Notes: a model not told the origin generated them from the sequence alone. Counted from the stretch's first letter, positions 8,656 through 17,530 are shown. The stretch is 53,284 nt of DNA from Alkalisalibacterium limincola (GCF_008017755.1 NZ_VRTS01000013.1:1-53284); one strand, 5' to 3'. A program made the numbers and translations.

Positions 8656-9936
8656 CTACACCGGGGGAACGCGCTGGTAGCACTGCCGCAACCACGCCAG
8701 GTCGCACTCTTCGTTGATGGCGTGACCGCCCGCGGTGATGATCCGCCGCGCATGCTCGTGCAGCAGTTCCCGTCGCGAACTGCAATGGGTGATGGGTAGC
8801 AGCTGTGCGATCACCTCCAGCATCCGACCCAGTACCGCGGGGTTGTTGGCCCCCCATTGCCGGATCTGGTCGAACGCCAGCCCCAGGTAGTCCTCGAAGT
8901 CGGGCCGCGCCACCACCAGGCGCAGCACGCCGTCCACCTCGCGCAGGCGCGCGGGCATGCGGCGCTGGCACAGCCGCCGCACCAGTGCGCTGAGACGGTC
9001 CACGACCAGTACGGCGGTGGTCGTGTCATTGACGCCCGGGGACAACGCCTTCATGGCCACGTCGACCAATTGGCGCAAGCCGAAAGAAGGGTCCTGCTGG
9101 ATCGTACGCTGGCGCCCCAGCGTGAAGCTCGAATGCACGTCGGAGGCGGCATCCTCGTCGGGCTCGACCGGCCCCTTGATGCGCACCAGTGCCATGCCCT
9201 CGGACACGAAGCCGCCGACCCGGTGGGGCAGTTCGATCACCGTGTCGAGGCGACAGGCGAGCCGCTCCAGGCGGGCGACGTCGACGTCCTGGATGTAGCC
9301 GCTGGAACGGGCCAGGATGACCGGATCCCCGGCGCCGAACGCGGGGACGTCCTCCCTGGCAGCCTCGTCGCCCTCGGCCTGGGCTTCGGGGTACAGGCGA
9401 TCGATGACCGGGGCGGTCTCGTCGTGGATCGACGCGACGATGTTCTCCACCTGCAGCGAGCGCGCGATGTGGTGGATGAAGTAGACCAGGAACACCACGC
9501 CGAGCAGCGACATCGCCAGGCCAACGAGGACGGTCAGGACCGGAAGCGTCGATCCGTCCTCACCCAGGCCGCGAAGGACGACCAGGCAGTAGACGAAGAT
9601 GCCGAGGAACACCCCGAGCACGGTCTGGTTGACGCGATCACCCAGGAAGTTGCGCAGCACCCGGGGACTGTACTGGGCGGTCGCCTGGGACAGCACCACC
9701 AGCGTCATCGAGAACACCACGCCAGCCAGGGTGAGCATGCCGCCCGCGACCGCCTGGAACATGCCGCGGGCCCCGTCGATCCCGGCACCCTCCATCATCT
9801 TGACGTCGATCTCGGCCCTGCCGTCGACCCACAGGAGGAACTGGCCCAGCATCATCATGCCCAGCACCAGGCCCATCGGCACCACCCACAGACTGGTGCG
9901 CAGGAACTCCAGGAACACCCTCGGCTTCAGCGTCAT
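8656..9936 (-). CDS. DUF2254 family membrane protein
   Basis: A 426-residue protein resembling the DUF2254 (COG4325) predicted membrane proteins. Four hydrophobic helices occupy roughly the first 170 residues (for example VVPMGLVLGMMMLGQFLLWV and GVFLGIFVYCLVVLRGL), with the family-typical stretch TLAGVVFSMTLVVLSQATAQ and YSPRVLRNFLGD between helices. A large cytoplasmic domain follows, containing the conserved RTIQQDPSFGLRQLVDVAMKALSPGVNDTTTA region. The biochemical role of this family is unknown to me. The ATG overlaps the stop of the upstream pseudouridine synthase gene (ATGA), so the two are translationally coupled. Confidence 0.85.
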   Translation of the reverse strand: MTLKPRVFLEFLRTSLWVVPMGLVLGMMMLGQFLLWVDGRAEIDVKMMEGAGIDGARGMFQAVAGGMLTLAGVVFSMTLVVLSQATAQYSPRVLRNFLGDRVNQTVLGVFLGIFVYCLVVLRGLGEDGSTLPVLTVLVGLAMSLLGVVFLVYFIHHIARSLQVENIVASIHDETAPVIDRLYPEAQAEGDEAAREDVPAFGAGDPVILARSSGYIQDVDVARLERLACRLDTVIELPHRVGGFVSEGMALVRIKGPVEPDEDAASDVHSSFTLGRQRTIQQDPSFGLRQLVDVAMKALSPGVNDTTTAVLVVDRLSALVRRLCQRRMPARLREVDGVLRLVVARPDFEDYLGLAFDQIRQWGANNPAVLGRMLEVIAQLLPITHCSSRRELLHEHARRIITAGGHAINEECDLAWLRQCYQRVPPV

Positions 9937-10730
9937 GACCCGACCTCCCTTGTACCCCGGCCATCATCCCCGGGCCCGCCCCCCGGCACCAGCGCGTCGA
10001 TTTCGCTCGCGCTCAGGTGGCGCCACGCGCCCTTGGAAAGCGTGCCCAGCCGCAGGCCGCCGATCGCCACCCGCACCAGCCGTCGCACCTCCAGCCCGTG
10101 GGCCTTCATCAGTCGCCGGATATGCCGGTTGCGGCCTTCATCAAGCACGACCTCCAGCCAGGCCGACGAGCGGCCGTGGCGCAGCAACGCCACGCTGCGG
10201 GCCTGCAACGGCTCGCCGCGCTCGCAGGCGCCACGCGCCAGCGCCGCCAGCATCGTCTCGTCCGGCAGCGCGTCGACCTGGACGTGATAGGTCTTCTCCA
10301 GTCCGCCGACCGGATCGGTGATTCCTGCCGCCCACTGCGGGTCGTTGCTCATCAGCAGCAGGCCTTCGCTGGCACGGTCCAGGCGCCCCACCGGCGCCAG
10401 CCAGCCCAGCTGTGCGTCGGCGATGCAGGAATACACGGTATCGCGACCCTGCTCGTCACTGGCACTTGTCACCAGGCCACGTGGCTTGTTGAGCATGATG
10501 CACACCCGCGGCGCGACCCCGATCGGCCGACCGTCCACGCTGACGCTGTCGTGACCGACGCGCACCGGATGATCGGGGTCGTCCACGACCCGGCCATCGA
10601 CCGCCACCCGCCCCTCGAGCACCCAGCGCGCTGCCTCGCTGCGCGAACACGCACCGCTGCGCGAGATCACGCGCGACACGCCCTTGCGGGCGCTCTTCGT
10701 CGGTGGCGGCGTGGCGGAGCGGGGAGGCAT
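9933..10730 (-). CDS. RsuA/RluB/RluE/RluF-family rRNA pseudouridine synthase
   Basis: A 265-residue protein with an N-terminal S4 RNA-binding domain (about residues 18-65, starting VSRVISRSGACSRSEAARW) and a pseudouridine synthase domain with the catalytic Asp in GRLDRASEGLLLMSND. The KTYHV motif and the C-terminal EGRNRHIRRLM are typical of the RsuA/RluB/E/F group, which isomerises specific uridines in rRNA. The exact target cannot be read from sequence alone. The ATG at 10730 is preferred over a GTG at 10784 that would add a basic extension. The gene overlaps the following DUF2254 gene by four bases and is divergent from the lipid operon at 10832. Confidence 0.88.
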   Translation of the reverse strand: MPPRSATPPPTKSARKGVSRVISRSGACSRSEAARWVLEGRVAVDGRVVDDPDHPVRVGHDSVSVDGRPIGVAPRVCIMLNKPRGLVTSASDEQGRDTVYSCIADAQLGWLAPVGRLDRASEGLLLMSNDPQWAAGITDPVGGLEKTYHVQVDALPDETMLAALARGACERGEPLQARSVALLRHGRSSAWLEVVLDEGRNRHIRRLMKAHGLEVRRLVRVAIGGLRLGTLSKGAWRHLSASEIDALVPGGGPGDDGRGTREVGS

Positions 10731-10831
10731 GCACCCAGCATCACCGCGTGCCGCGCGCTTGCCAAGCCCCGGCGCACGAACCACGCTCCCGGTTCACTGC
10801 TCCATCACCGTTTCGAGGGCACATTCCGCGC

Positions 10832-11821
10832 ATGTCAGCACCTTCCGAAGACCCACGCCCGTCGCCGGCGCGCGATGCGGCGAACGCAGCGACACGACTG
10901 CGGCAGTGGTTCGATACGGAGGCCGGTGCGGAAGGACCCGATCGATCTCCCGAACGTATCGACTGGCTGCGCGTCGTTCCCTTCATCGGCCTGCACCTGG
11001 CCTGCCTCGGCGTGTTCGTCGTTGGCGTTTCCTGGATCGCCCTCGCGGTGGCGGCGGCCCTGTACGCCGTGCGGATGTTCGCCATCACCGGCTTCTACCA
11101 TCGCTACTTCTCGCACAAGGCCTTCCGCACCTCGCGGGGCCTGCAGTTCGTGTTCGCGGTACTGGGCGCAGCCAGCGTGCAGCGCGGGCCGCTCTGGTGG
11201 GCCGCACACCACCGCAACCACCACCGGCATTCCGACACCGCGCGCGACGTGCACTCCCCCGTGGTGCGTGGTTTCGTCTGGAGCCACATGGGATGGTTCC
11301 TGACCAACCACGGCTTCCGGACCGATCGCAGCGTGATCCGCGACCTGGAGCGCTTCCCCGAACTTCGCCTGCTGGATCGTTTCGACATCCTGGTGCCGGT
11401 GGCGCTGGCGGCCGCCCTCTACGGCTCCGGCGTGCTGCTCGAGCGCCATGCCCCCGGCCTGGGCACCAATGGCCCGCAGCTGCTGGTCTGGGGCTTCTTC
11501 GTCTCCACGGTGGTGCTGTTCCACGCCACCGTCACGATCAACTCGCTGGCCCACCGCTGGGGCAGCCGGCGTTTCGCCACGCGCGACAACAGCCGCAACA
11601 ACTGGTTGCTGGCCCTGCTGACCTTCGGCGAGGGCTGGCACAACAACCATCATCATTTCCCCGGTTCGGCACGGCAGGGCTTCCGCTGGTGGGAGGTCGA
11701 CCTGACCTACTACGTCCTGCGCACGATGGCGGCGCTCGGCCTGGTCTGGGACCTCAAACCGGTGCCGGCGGCGATGCGTGGCGTGCGTCGCATGCCGGAT
11801 GGGAGTGACGGCCGCACATGA
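10832..11821 (+). CDS. Acyl-CoA/acyl-lipid desaturase (delta-9 type)
   Basis: A 329-residue integral-membrane di-iron desaturase that would introduce a double bond into a fatty acyl chain. The three histidine clusters of the stearoyl-CoA desaturase family are present: HRYFSH at 90-95, HHRNHHRH at 126-133 and HNNHHH at 270-275. Hydrophobic segments flank them (for example VPFIGLHLACLGVFVVGV and the helix around residues 186-203). It is the first gene of a seven-gene operon of lipid-modifying enzymes; its stop overlaps the next start by four bases (ATGA). In this context it may supply the unsaturated acyl substrate for the two methyltransferases downstream. Electron donor genes are not nearby. 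Confidence 0.9.
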   Translation: MSAPSEDPRPSPARDAANAATRLRQWFDTEAGAEGPDRSPERIDWLRVVPFIGLHLACLGVFVVGVSWIALAVAAALYAVRMFAITGFYHRYFSHKAFRTSRGLQFVFAVLGAASVQRGPLWWAAHHRNHHRHSDTARDVHSPVVRGFVWSHMGWFLTNHGFRTDRSVIRDLERFPELRLLDRFDILVPVALAAALYGSGVLLERHAPGLGTNGPQLLVWGFFVSTVVLFHATVTINSLAHRWGSRRFATRDNSRNNWLLALLTFGEGWHNNHHHFPGSARQGFRWWEVDLTYYVLRTMAALGLVWDLKPVPAAMRGVRRMPDGSDGRT

Positions 11822-13062
11822 AGATCGCCGTGGTGGGTAGCGGCATCGCCGGGCTCGGTGCGGCCTGGCTGCTCTCGCGCGAGCACGAGGTCGTCGTGTT
11901 CGAAGCCGGGAGCCGCCTGGGTGGCCACACCCACACGCACCGGTGCCACATGGAGGGTCGCGACTATGCGATCGACTCCGGATTCATCGTGTTCAACCCG
12001 CACAACTACCCGCTGCTGGACCGCCTGTTCGACCAGCTCGGCGTAGCCTCGCAGCCCACGACGATGAGCTTCGCGGTACACGACGCGCGCACTGGCCTGG
12101 AGTACAACGCCACCCGGATGGACACGATGTTCTGCCAGCGCCGCAACCTGGTGTCGCCGCGGTTCTGGGGCATGGTGCGCGACATCATGCGCTTCTACCG
12201 CGAGGCCCCGGCCCTGCTCGACGACGACGCCCCCGGCCCGACGCTCGGGGAGTACCTCGGGCAAGGACGCTATTCGACGATGTTCATCGAGGACCACCTG
12301 GTGCCCATGGCTTCGGCGCTTTGGTCCTCCCCCAGCCAACAGGTCCTGGCCTTCCCGGCACGCCACCTGGCGCGCTTCATGGACAACCACCGCATGCTCC
12401 AGGTGGAGGGCCGGCCCGAGTGGCGCGTCGTGAGCGGCGGTTCGTCGAGCTACATCGAGCGCATCACCGCGACCTGGTCGGCGCAGGTGCGTCTCGAAAC
12501 GCCGGTTCTGCGCGTTCGCCGGGCATCCGACCACGTCATGGTCGAGACCGCGAGCGGCGCCGAGCGGTTCGACCAGATCGTGCTCGCCTGCCACTCCGAC
12601 CAGGCGCTGGCGCTGCTGGCCGACCCGACCACCGCCGAACGCGATGTGCTTGGCGCGATCACCTACCAGCCCAACGAAACCGTCCTGCACACCGATGCGA
12701 GCGTGCTGCCCGGCAACCGGAAGGCATGGGCCGCCTGGAACGCCTACGTGCCTGCCGAGGCGGACGGGCAATGTACCGTGAGCTACTGCATGAACCTGTT
12801 GCAGTCGCTTCGTTCTCCCGAGCCCTTCGTGGTGACGCTCAACCGCACTGCAGACATCGATCCGGAGCGGATCATCGCGCGCATGGACTATGCCCACCCG
12901 GTGTACTCGCATGCCAGCGTGGCCGCCCAGGGCCGTCGCGGCGAGCTCAACGGCCAGCACCGCACCTGGTATGCGGGGGCCTACTGGGGATTTGGCTTCC
13001 ACGAGGACGGCCTGCGCAGCGGCGTCGACGTGGCCCGCGCGCTGGGGGTGGCCTGGCCATGA
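11818..13062 (+). CDS. FAD-dependent amine-oxidase-fold oxidoreductase (COG2907-like)
   Basis: A 414-residue flavoprotein with an N-terminal dinucleotide-binding motif VVGSGIAGLGAAWLL, followed by EVVVFEAGSRLGGHTHTH and DSGFIVFN, typical of the COG2907 branch of the amine-oxidase/protoporphyrinogen-oxidase fold. The C-terminal WYAGAYWGFGFHEDGLRSG motif closes the FAD site. Genes of this branch usually sit directly before DUF1365 and cfa-like genes, as here, and have been linked to oxidation or saturation steps on fatty acyl chains. A role in oxidising or reducing a methylated fatty acid is inferred from that context, not shown. It overlaps both neighbours by four bases. Confidence 0.87.
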   Translation: MKIAVVGSGIAGLGAAWLLSREHEVVVFEAGSRLGGHTHTHRCHMEGRDYAIDSGFIVFNPHNYPLLDRLFDQLGVASQPTTMSFAVHDARTGLEYNATRMDTMFCQRRNLVSPRFWGMVRDIMRFYREAPALLDDDAPGPTLGEYLGQGRYSTMFIEDHLVPMASALWSSPSQQVLAFPARHLARFMDNHRMLQVEGRPEWRVVSGGSSSYIERITATWSAQVRLETPVLRVRRASDHVMVETASGAERFDQIVLACHSDQALALLADPTTAERDVLGAITYQPNETVLHTDASVLPGNRKAWAAWNAYVPAEADGQCTVSYCMNLLQSLRSPEPFVVTLNRTADIDPERIIARMDYAHPVYSHASVAAQGRRGELNGQHRTWYAGAYWGFGFHEDGLRSGVDVARALGVAWP

Positions 13063-13841
13063 AGTCGGCGATCTACATCGGGCGTGTCCGGCACCGTCGC
13101 CACCACCCGGCGACACACGCGTTCAGCTACCGCATGTTCCAGCCCCTGCTGGACCTGGACGAGCTCGACGAGGTCTTCCAGGACCGCTGGCTGTGGTCGT
13201 TGGAACGACCCAACGTGGCATCGATGCAACGACGCGACTTCCACGGCGATCCGGACCTGCCCCTGGCTCAGGCGGTGCGCGACACCGTCGCGCTGCGCCT
13301 GGGGCGACGACCCGGGGGGCCGATCCGGCTGCTCACGCACCTGCGCTACTTCGGGGTCAGCTTCAATCCGGTCAGCTTCTACTACGGCTACCTCGAGGAC
13401 GGCCACACCCTGGACTGGGTGCTCGCGGAGATCACGAACACGCCGTGGCGACAACGCTTCAGCTACGTTCTGCCCGTATCCGAGGCACGGCGGCGAGGCG
13501 ACATGCTGGAATGGGCATTCGACAAGCGATTCCACGTGTCCCCGTTCCTGCCGATGCAGCGCCGCTACCACTGGCGCCTGCAGGCTCCCGGGGCGCAGCT
13601 GCGCGTGCACATGGCGGTGGCGCACGGGGAACGTCGCGAGTTCGACGCGACGCTGTCCATGGCACGTCACGAGATCGGAGCCACGACGCTGGCCCGGTGC
13701 CTCGCGCGCTTTCCGCTGATGACCACGCGCGTGGTCACTGCAATCCACTGGCAGGCCCTGAGGCTGTGGCTCAAGGGCGTCCCGGTCCACGACCATCCCG
13801 ACACCGCGGCGCGGCTCGCCGCCAGGAAACAACAGCGATGA
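13059..13841 (+). CDS. DUF1365 domain protein
   Basis: A 260-residue protein of the DUF1365 (COG3496) family, recognised by its start SAIYIGRVRHRRHHPATHAF, the central HLRYFGVSFNPVSFYYGY block and the EITNTPWRQRFSYVL and FHVSPFLPM segments. Biochemical activity is not established as far as I know. The family almost always sits between a COG2907 flavoprotein gene and a cyclopropane-synthase-like gene, as here, so it probably acts in the same lipid pathway. Starts and ends with four-base overlaps, which implies stoichiometric co-expression. Confidence 0.9.
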   Translation: MKSAIYIGRVRHRRHHPATHAFSYRMFQPLLDLDELDEVFQDRWLWSLERPNVASMQRRDFHGDPDLPLAQAVRDTVALRLGRRPGGPIRLLTHLRYFGVSFNPVSFYYGYLEDGHTLDWVLAEITNTPWRQRFSYVLPVSEARRRGDMLEWAFDKRFHVSPFLPMQRRYHWRLQAPGAQLRVHMAVAHGERREFDATLSMARHEIGATTLARCLARFPLMTTRVVTAIHWQALRLWLKGVPVHDHPDTAARLAARKQQR

Positions 13842-15145
13842 CGACCCAGGCCACCTCGCTCGAGCGCACCGATCCCGATCGGCAGGCCGCCTACCGGGCC
13901 ACCGACCGCATGCTCCGCTCGCGCCTGCTGCAGCGCCTGGGAGGCATTCGCGGCCGCATCCTCGTGGAGGACGCATTCGGGCTGGCCGAACTGGGCAGCG
14001 CCGACACGGGCGGCTTGCCGCCGATCGAGGTCCACGTCACCGTCCACCGACCGGACTTCTATCGCCAGGTCGCGCTCAACGGAAGCGTCGGCGCGGGTGA
14101 GTCCTACATGGAGGGCGACTGGGACTGCGATGACCTGGTCGGGCTGGTGCAACTGCTGGTGCGCAATCGCGACCTGCTCGACCGGATGGAGGGCGGCGTG
14201 GCGGCCCTGGGCGGCTGGCTGATGAGGTCCTGGCACGCGTGGCGGCGCAATACCCGGACCGGGAGCCGTCGCAACATCGCTGCGCACTACGACCTGGGCA
14301 ACGACCTGTTCTCCCTGTTCCTCGACCGCAACCTGATGTACTCCTCGGCCGTGTTCGCGCACCCGGCGGAGTCGCTGGAGGTGGCGGCGACACGCAAGCT
14401 GGACCGGATCTGCCAGAAGCTCGCGCTGCGACCCACCGACCACGTGGTCGAGATCGGCACCGGCTGGGGGGGGTTTGCGCTCCACGCCGCGCGCCACTAC
14501 GGCTGCCGTGTCACCACGACCACGATATCGAGGGAGCAACACGCACTGGCCAGCCAGCGCGTGGCCGCGGCAGGGCTCTCCGAGCGCATCAACGTGTTGC
14601 TCGAGGACTACCGCGACCTGGACGGTCGCTATGACAAGCTCGTATCCATCGAGATGGTCGAAGCGATCGGGCACCAGTACCTGGACACCTACCTGGCCAA
14701 GTGCGCTTCGCTGCTCGAGGACGACGGCCTGGCCTTGATCCAGGCGATCACGATCGAGGACCACCGCTACCGGCAGGCGCTGGCTTCGGTGGACTTCATC
14801 AAGCGGCACATCTTCCCGGGCAGCTTCATTCCGTCGATCAGTGCGCTTACCGGGGCGATGGCCCGCTCGACCGATCTGCGCCTGCTCAGCATGGAGGACA
14901 TCGGGCCCAGCTACGCGCTGACGCTCCGGGCCTGGCGCGAGCGTTTCGTGCAGCGTCTGGATGAGGTGCGGGCCCTGGGTTACGACGAGCGCTTCGTGCG
15001 CATGTGGGAGTTCTACCTGTGCTACTGCGAGGGCGGCTTCCTTGAACGCTCGATCGGCGACGCGCAATTGCTGCTGGCGCGGCCCGGAAACCGCCGCGGG
15101 GAATACCTCCCCGACCTGCACCCGGTGGAACCGGGGTGGGCGTGA
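13838..15145 (+). CDS. Cyclopropane-fatty-acid-synthase-like SAM methyltransferase
   Basis: A 435-residue protein of the Cfa/CmaA family with the usual N-terminal domain, the NIAAHYDLGNDLF motif near 146-158 and a SAM-binding loop EIGTGWGG at 205-212. These enzymes transfer a methyl group from SAM to the double bond of a phospholipid acyl chain at the inner membrane. Compared with E. coli Cfa, the general glutamate is kept (Glu275 in MVEAIG), but the cysteine and histidine that bind bicarbonate appear as Ser (YSSA, about 169-170) and Gln302 (IQAIT). This suggests the branch that methylates without closing a cyclopropane ring, such as the furan or branched fatty-acid methylases. It overlaps both neighbours. 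Confidence 0.88.
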   Translation: MTTQATSLERTDPDRQAAYRATDRMLRSRLLQRLGGIRGRILVEDAFGLAELGSADTGGLPPIEVHVTVHRPDFYRQVALNGSVGAGESYMEGDWDCDDLVGLVQLLVRNRDLLDRMEGGVAALGGWLMRSWHAWRRNTRTGSRRNIAAHYDLGNDLFSLFLDRNLMYSSAVFAHPAESLEVAATRKLDRICQKLALRPTDHVVEIGTGWGGFALHAARHYGCRVTTTTISREQHALASQRVAAAGLSERINVLLEDYRDLDGRYDKLVSIEMVEAIGHQYLDTYLAKCASLLEDDGLALIQAITIEDHRYRQALASVDFIKRHIFPGSFIPSISALTGAMARSTDLRLLSMEDIGPSYALTLRAWRERFVQRLDEVRALGYDERFVRMWEFYLCYCEGGFLERSIGDAQLLLARPGNRRGEYLPDLHPVEPGWA

Positions 15146-15705
15146 GCACTCCGCATCGCATGGCCCTGGTGGCCAATGCGCTGGGCTTCCAGTGCGTGTG
15201 GTTTGCCACTGTTGCCGGGGCTGGAAGCGGTCGTCCCTGGACGGGACCATTGGCTGTGGCGATCTTCGCGCTGCTGACCCTGGCGCTCTCCGGGCAGCGT
15301 CGCGCCGATGCCTCGCTGCTGGCGATCGTGCTGCCATTCGGTTTCGCGCTCGACTCCGTCTGGGTCGGCCTTGGGCTGCTTGAGTTCGCCCATTCCTGGC
15401 CTTCGCCGGACTGGGCACCCTTGTGGATCCTGTCCTTGTGGGCTGGCTTCGCACTGACCATCAACCACTCGCTGGCCGCGATCTGCCAACGTCCTGCCCT
15501 GGCGGTCACGCTCGGCGCCATCGGTGGTCCGCTGGCCTACCTGGCGGCCGAGCGCGGTTTCGGCGCCGTCTCGCTGGCAGCACCCACGTCCGTCGTGATC
15601 GGCGCGATCGGCGCGGCCTGGGCCGTGACCGTTCCGTTGCTGGCACTGGCGGCGGCGCGCGTCGCACCGCATCCGGCCGCGCTGCACCCGGGGACCCCAC
15701 CATGA
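15142..15705 (+). CDS. DUF2878 family membrane protein
   Basis: A 187-residue polytopic membrane protein with about six hydrophobic segments. It matches the DUF2878 pattern: a start like ALVANALGFQCVWFATV, then a FALDSVWVGLGLLEF helix, the APLWILSLWAGFALTINHSL helix and a GGPLAYLAAERGFGAV segment. The GTG at 15142 overlaps the previous stop (GTGA) and is preferred over a GTG six bases upstream. Function unknown; DUF2878 genes are common partners of DUF1365 and cfa-like genes, so an inner-membrane role in lipid modification is inferred. Confidence 0.85.
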   Translation: MSTPHRMALVANALGFQCVWFATVAGAGSGRPWTGPLAVAIFALLTLALSGQRRADASLLAIVLPFGFALDSVWVGLGLLEFAHSWPSPDWAPLWILSLWAGFALTINHSLAAICQRPALAVTLGAIGGPLAYLAAERGFGAVSLAAPTSVVIGAIGAAWAVTVPLLALAAARVAPHPAALHPGTPP

Positions 15706-16484
15706 GCCTTTTGCAGCACGTGCTGCTGGTCTGGTTCGGGGCTGCCCTGGTCATGACGGCCGCCTGGGCACTGTCGTGGAAGCGCCGCAACGCCGGCTGG
15801 GTCGACGTGTTCTGGGCCGGCCTCATGGCTGCAGCCGCGCTGTATGCGGGCAGCTTCTCGGATGGCGCTGCACTCAACCGCTGGCTGGTGGCGATGATGG
15901 GCGGTCTGTGGGGTGCCCGCCTGAGCCTGCACCTGATGCATCGGGTGCTGGGCGAGCCCGAGGACGGCCGCTACCGCACACTGCGCGAGCACTGGAGCGG
16001 CGACCAGCGCCGGTTCTTCCTGTTCTTCCAGGCCCAGGCGCTGATCGTGGCCTTGTTCTCGGTGCCGCTGCTGGTGGCGGCGGCCAACCCCGAATCCGGG
16101 CTGCGCACAGTCACCGCGCTGGCGATCGTCGTGTGGCTGGTCGCCGTCGGGGGCGAAGCGCTGGCGGACCGGCAACTCGCCCGCTTCCGGGCCGTGCCGG
16201 CCAATCGTGGCAGGACCTGCCGCGCCGGCTTGTGGGGCTGGTCGAGGCATCCGAACTACTTCTTCGAATGGCTGCACTGGTTCGCCTATGCGCTGCTGGC
16301 GGTGGGCGCACCGCAGGCATGGCTTGCCCTGCTGGGACCCGTGCTGATGCTGGCCTTCCTCTACCGCTTCACCGGGATCCCCTGGGCCGAACAACAGGCC
16401 CTGCGCAGCCGTGGCGAGGACTACCGACGCTACCAGCGCGAAGTCAGCCCCTTCATTCCCAGACCCCCGCGTTCCTCCCCCTGA
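15702..16484 (+). CDS. DUF1295 membrane protein (steroid 5-alpha-reductase-like C-terminal domain)
   Basis: A 260-residue membrane protein with about seven hydrophobic segments. The signature GLWGWSRHPNYFFEWLHW and the C-terminal GIPWAEQQALRSRG followed by DYRRYQREVSPFIP are typical of DUF1295, whose fold is related to steroid 5-alpha-reductases and isoprenylcysteine methyltransferases. Relatives reduce a carbon-carbon double bond conjugated to a carbonyl using NADPH, or methylate; which applies here is unknown. It overlaps DUF2878 by four bases and ends 17 bases before the second methyltransferase, so it is very likely part of the same pathway. Confidence 0.87.
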   Translation: MSLLQHVLLVWFGAALVMTAAWALSWKRRNAGWVDVFWAGLMAAAALYAGSFSDGAALNRWLVAMMGGLWGARLSLHLMHRVLGEPEDGRYRTLREHWSGDQRRFFLFFQAQALIVALFSVPLLVAAANPESGLRTVTALAIVVWLVAVGGEALADRQLARFRAVPANRGRTCRAGLWGWSRHPNYFFEWLHWFAYALLAVGAPQAWLALLGPVLMLAFLYRFTGIPWAEQQALRSRGEDYRRYQREVSPFIPRPPRSSP

Positions 16485-16501
16485 CTTTTGAGCGAGGCAG
16501 C

Positions 16502-17530
16502 ATGTCCCTGATCGACCTGTGCGAACGTGGCCTCGTGCCAGACGTCCTGCTGCGGCACGGCATCCGACGGATGTGCCGCCAACGCCTTCGCGATGAGTTC
16601 GATGACGACGCCGACTCCGCCTCCAGGCGCTACCGCGACCTGATCGAAACGCTGCGCGGTAGTGAGATTGCGATAGAAACCGACGCGGCGAACGAGCAAC
16701 ACTACGAAGTCCCCACGCGCTTCTTCGAGCTCTGCCTGGGCAGCCGGCTCAAGTACAGCAGCTGTTACTACCCGCGCGGCAACGAAAGCCTCGACGAGGC
16801 CGAGGACGCGATGCTCGAGCTCTACGGCGAGCGGGCGGACCTGCAAGACGGGCAGCACATCCTTGAACTGGGCTGCGGCTGGGGATCACTCACGCTTTGG
16901 ATGGCACGCCGTTACCCGAACGCGCGCATCACCGGCGTATCCAACTCCCGCAGCCAGCGTGCGCACATCATGGCCCGCTGCGCGGCTCTGGGGATCGCCA
17001 ACGTCGACATCGTCACCTGCGATGTCAATGCGCTGCAGCGACCCGAGGCGGCGTACGACCGTGTCGTTTCAGTCGAGATGTTCGAGCACGTGCGCAACTA
17101 CCAGTTGCTGCTGGAACGCATCGGTGGCTGGCTCAAGCCCGGCGGAATACTGTTCGTGCACATTTTCTGCCACCGCCACCTGATGTACCCGTTCGAAACG
17201 CAGGGCGAGGACAACTGGATGGGTCGTTATTTCTTCACCGGCGGCCTGATGCCCGCCGCCGACACCCTGCTTCATTTCCAGGATTCACTCGCCCTGGAGC
17301 AACGCTGGATGATGTCGGGAAAACATTACCAGGCTACCGCCAACCACTGGTTGGAAAACCAGGATGAAAACCGCGCGGAAGTCGAATCGGTATTACGCCC
17401 GGTCTACGGCGACGACACGGCCATCTGGATGCAGCGCTGGCGCATGTTCTGGATGGCGTGCGCGGAATTGTTCGGTTATCGCGACGGCAATGAGTGGCAA
17501 GTCGCGCATTATCGCTTCAGGCGACGCTGA
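16502..17530 (+). CDS. Second SAM-dependent methyltransferase, Cfa/coclaurine N-methyltransferase-like
   Basis: A 342-residue enzyme of the Cfa superfamily but a different branch from the gene at 13838: it resembles the group containing plant coclaurine N-methyltransferases and bacterial homologues. The SAM loop is ELGCGWGS at 122-129. It retains the residues lost in its neighbour: Cys88 in YSSCYYP, Glu195 in MFEHV and His220 in FVHIF. It has no extended N-terminal Cfa domain. It is the last gene of the lipid operon, 17 bases after DUF1295, with a GAGGCAGC ribosome site. Substrate unknown: an acyl chain or an amine head group are both possible. Confidence 0.86.
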   Translation: MSLIDLCERGLVPDVLLRHGIRRMCRQRLRDEFDDDADSASRRYRDLIETLRGSEIAIETDAANEQHYEVPTRFFELCLGSRLKYSSCYYPRGNESLDEAEDAMLELYGERADLQDGQHILELGCGWGSLTLWMARRYPNARITGVSNSRSQRAHIMARCAALGIANVDIVTCDVNALQRPEAAYDRVVSVEMFEHVRNYQLLLERIGGWLKPGGILFVHIFCHRHLMYPFETQGEDNWMGRYFFTGGLMPAADTLLHFQDSLALEQRWMMSGKHYQATANHWLENQDENRAEVESVLRPVYGDDTAIWMQRWRMFWMACAELFGYRDGNEWQVAHYRFRRR

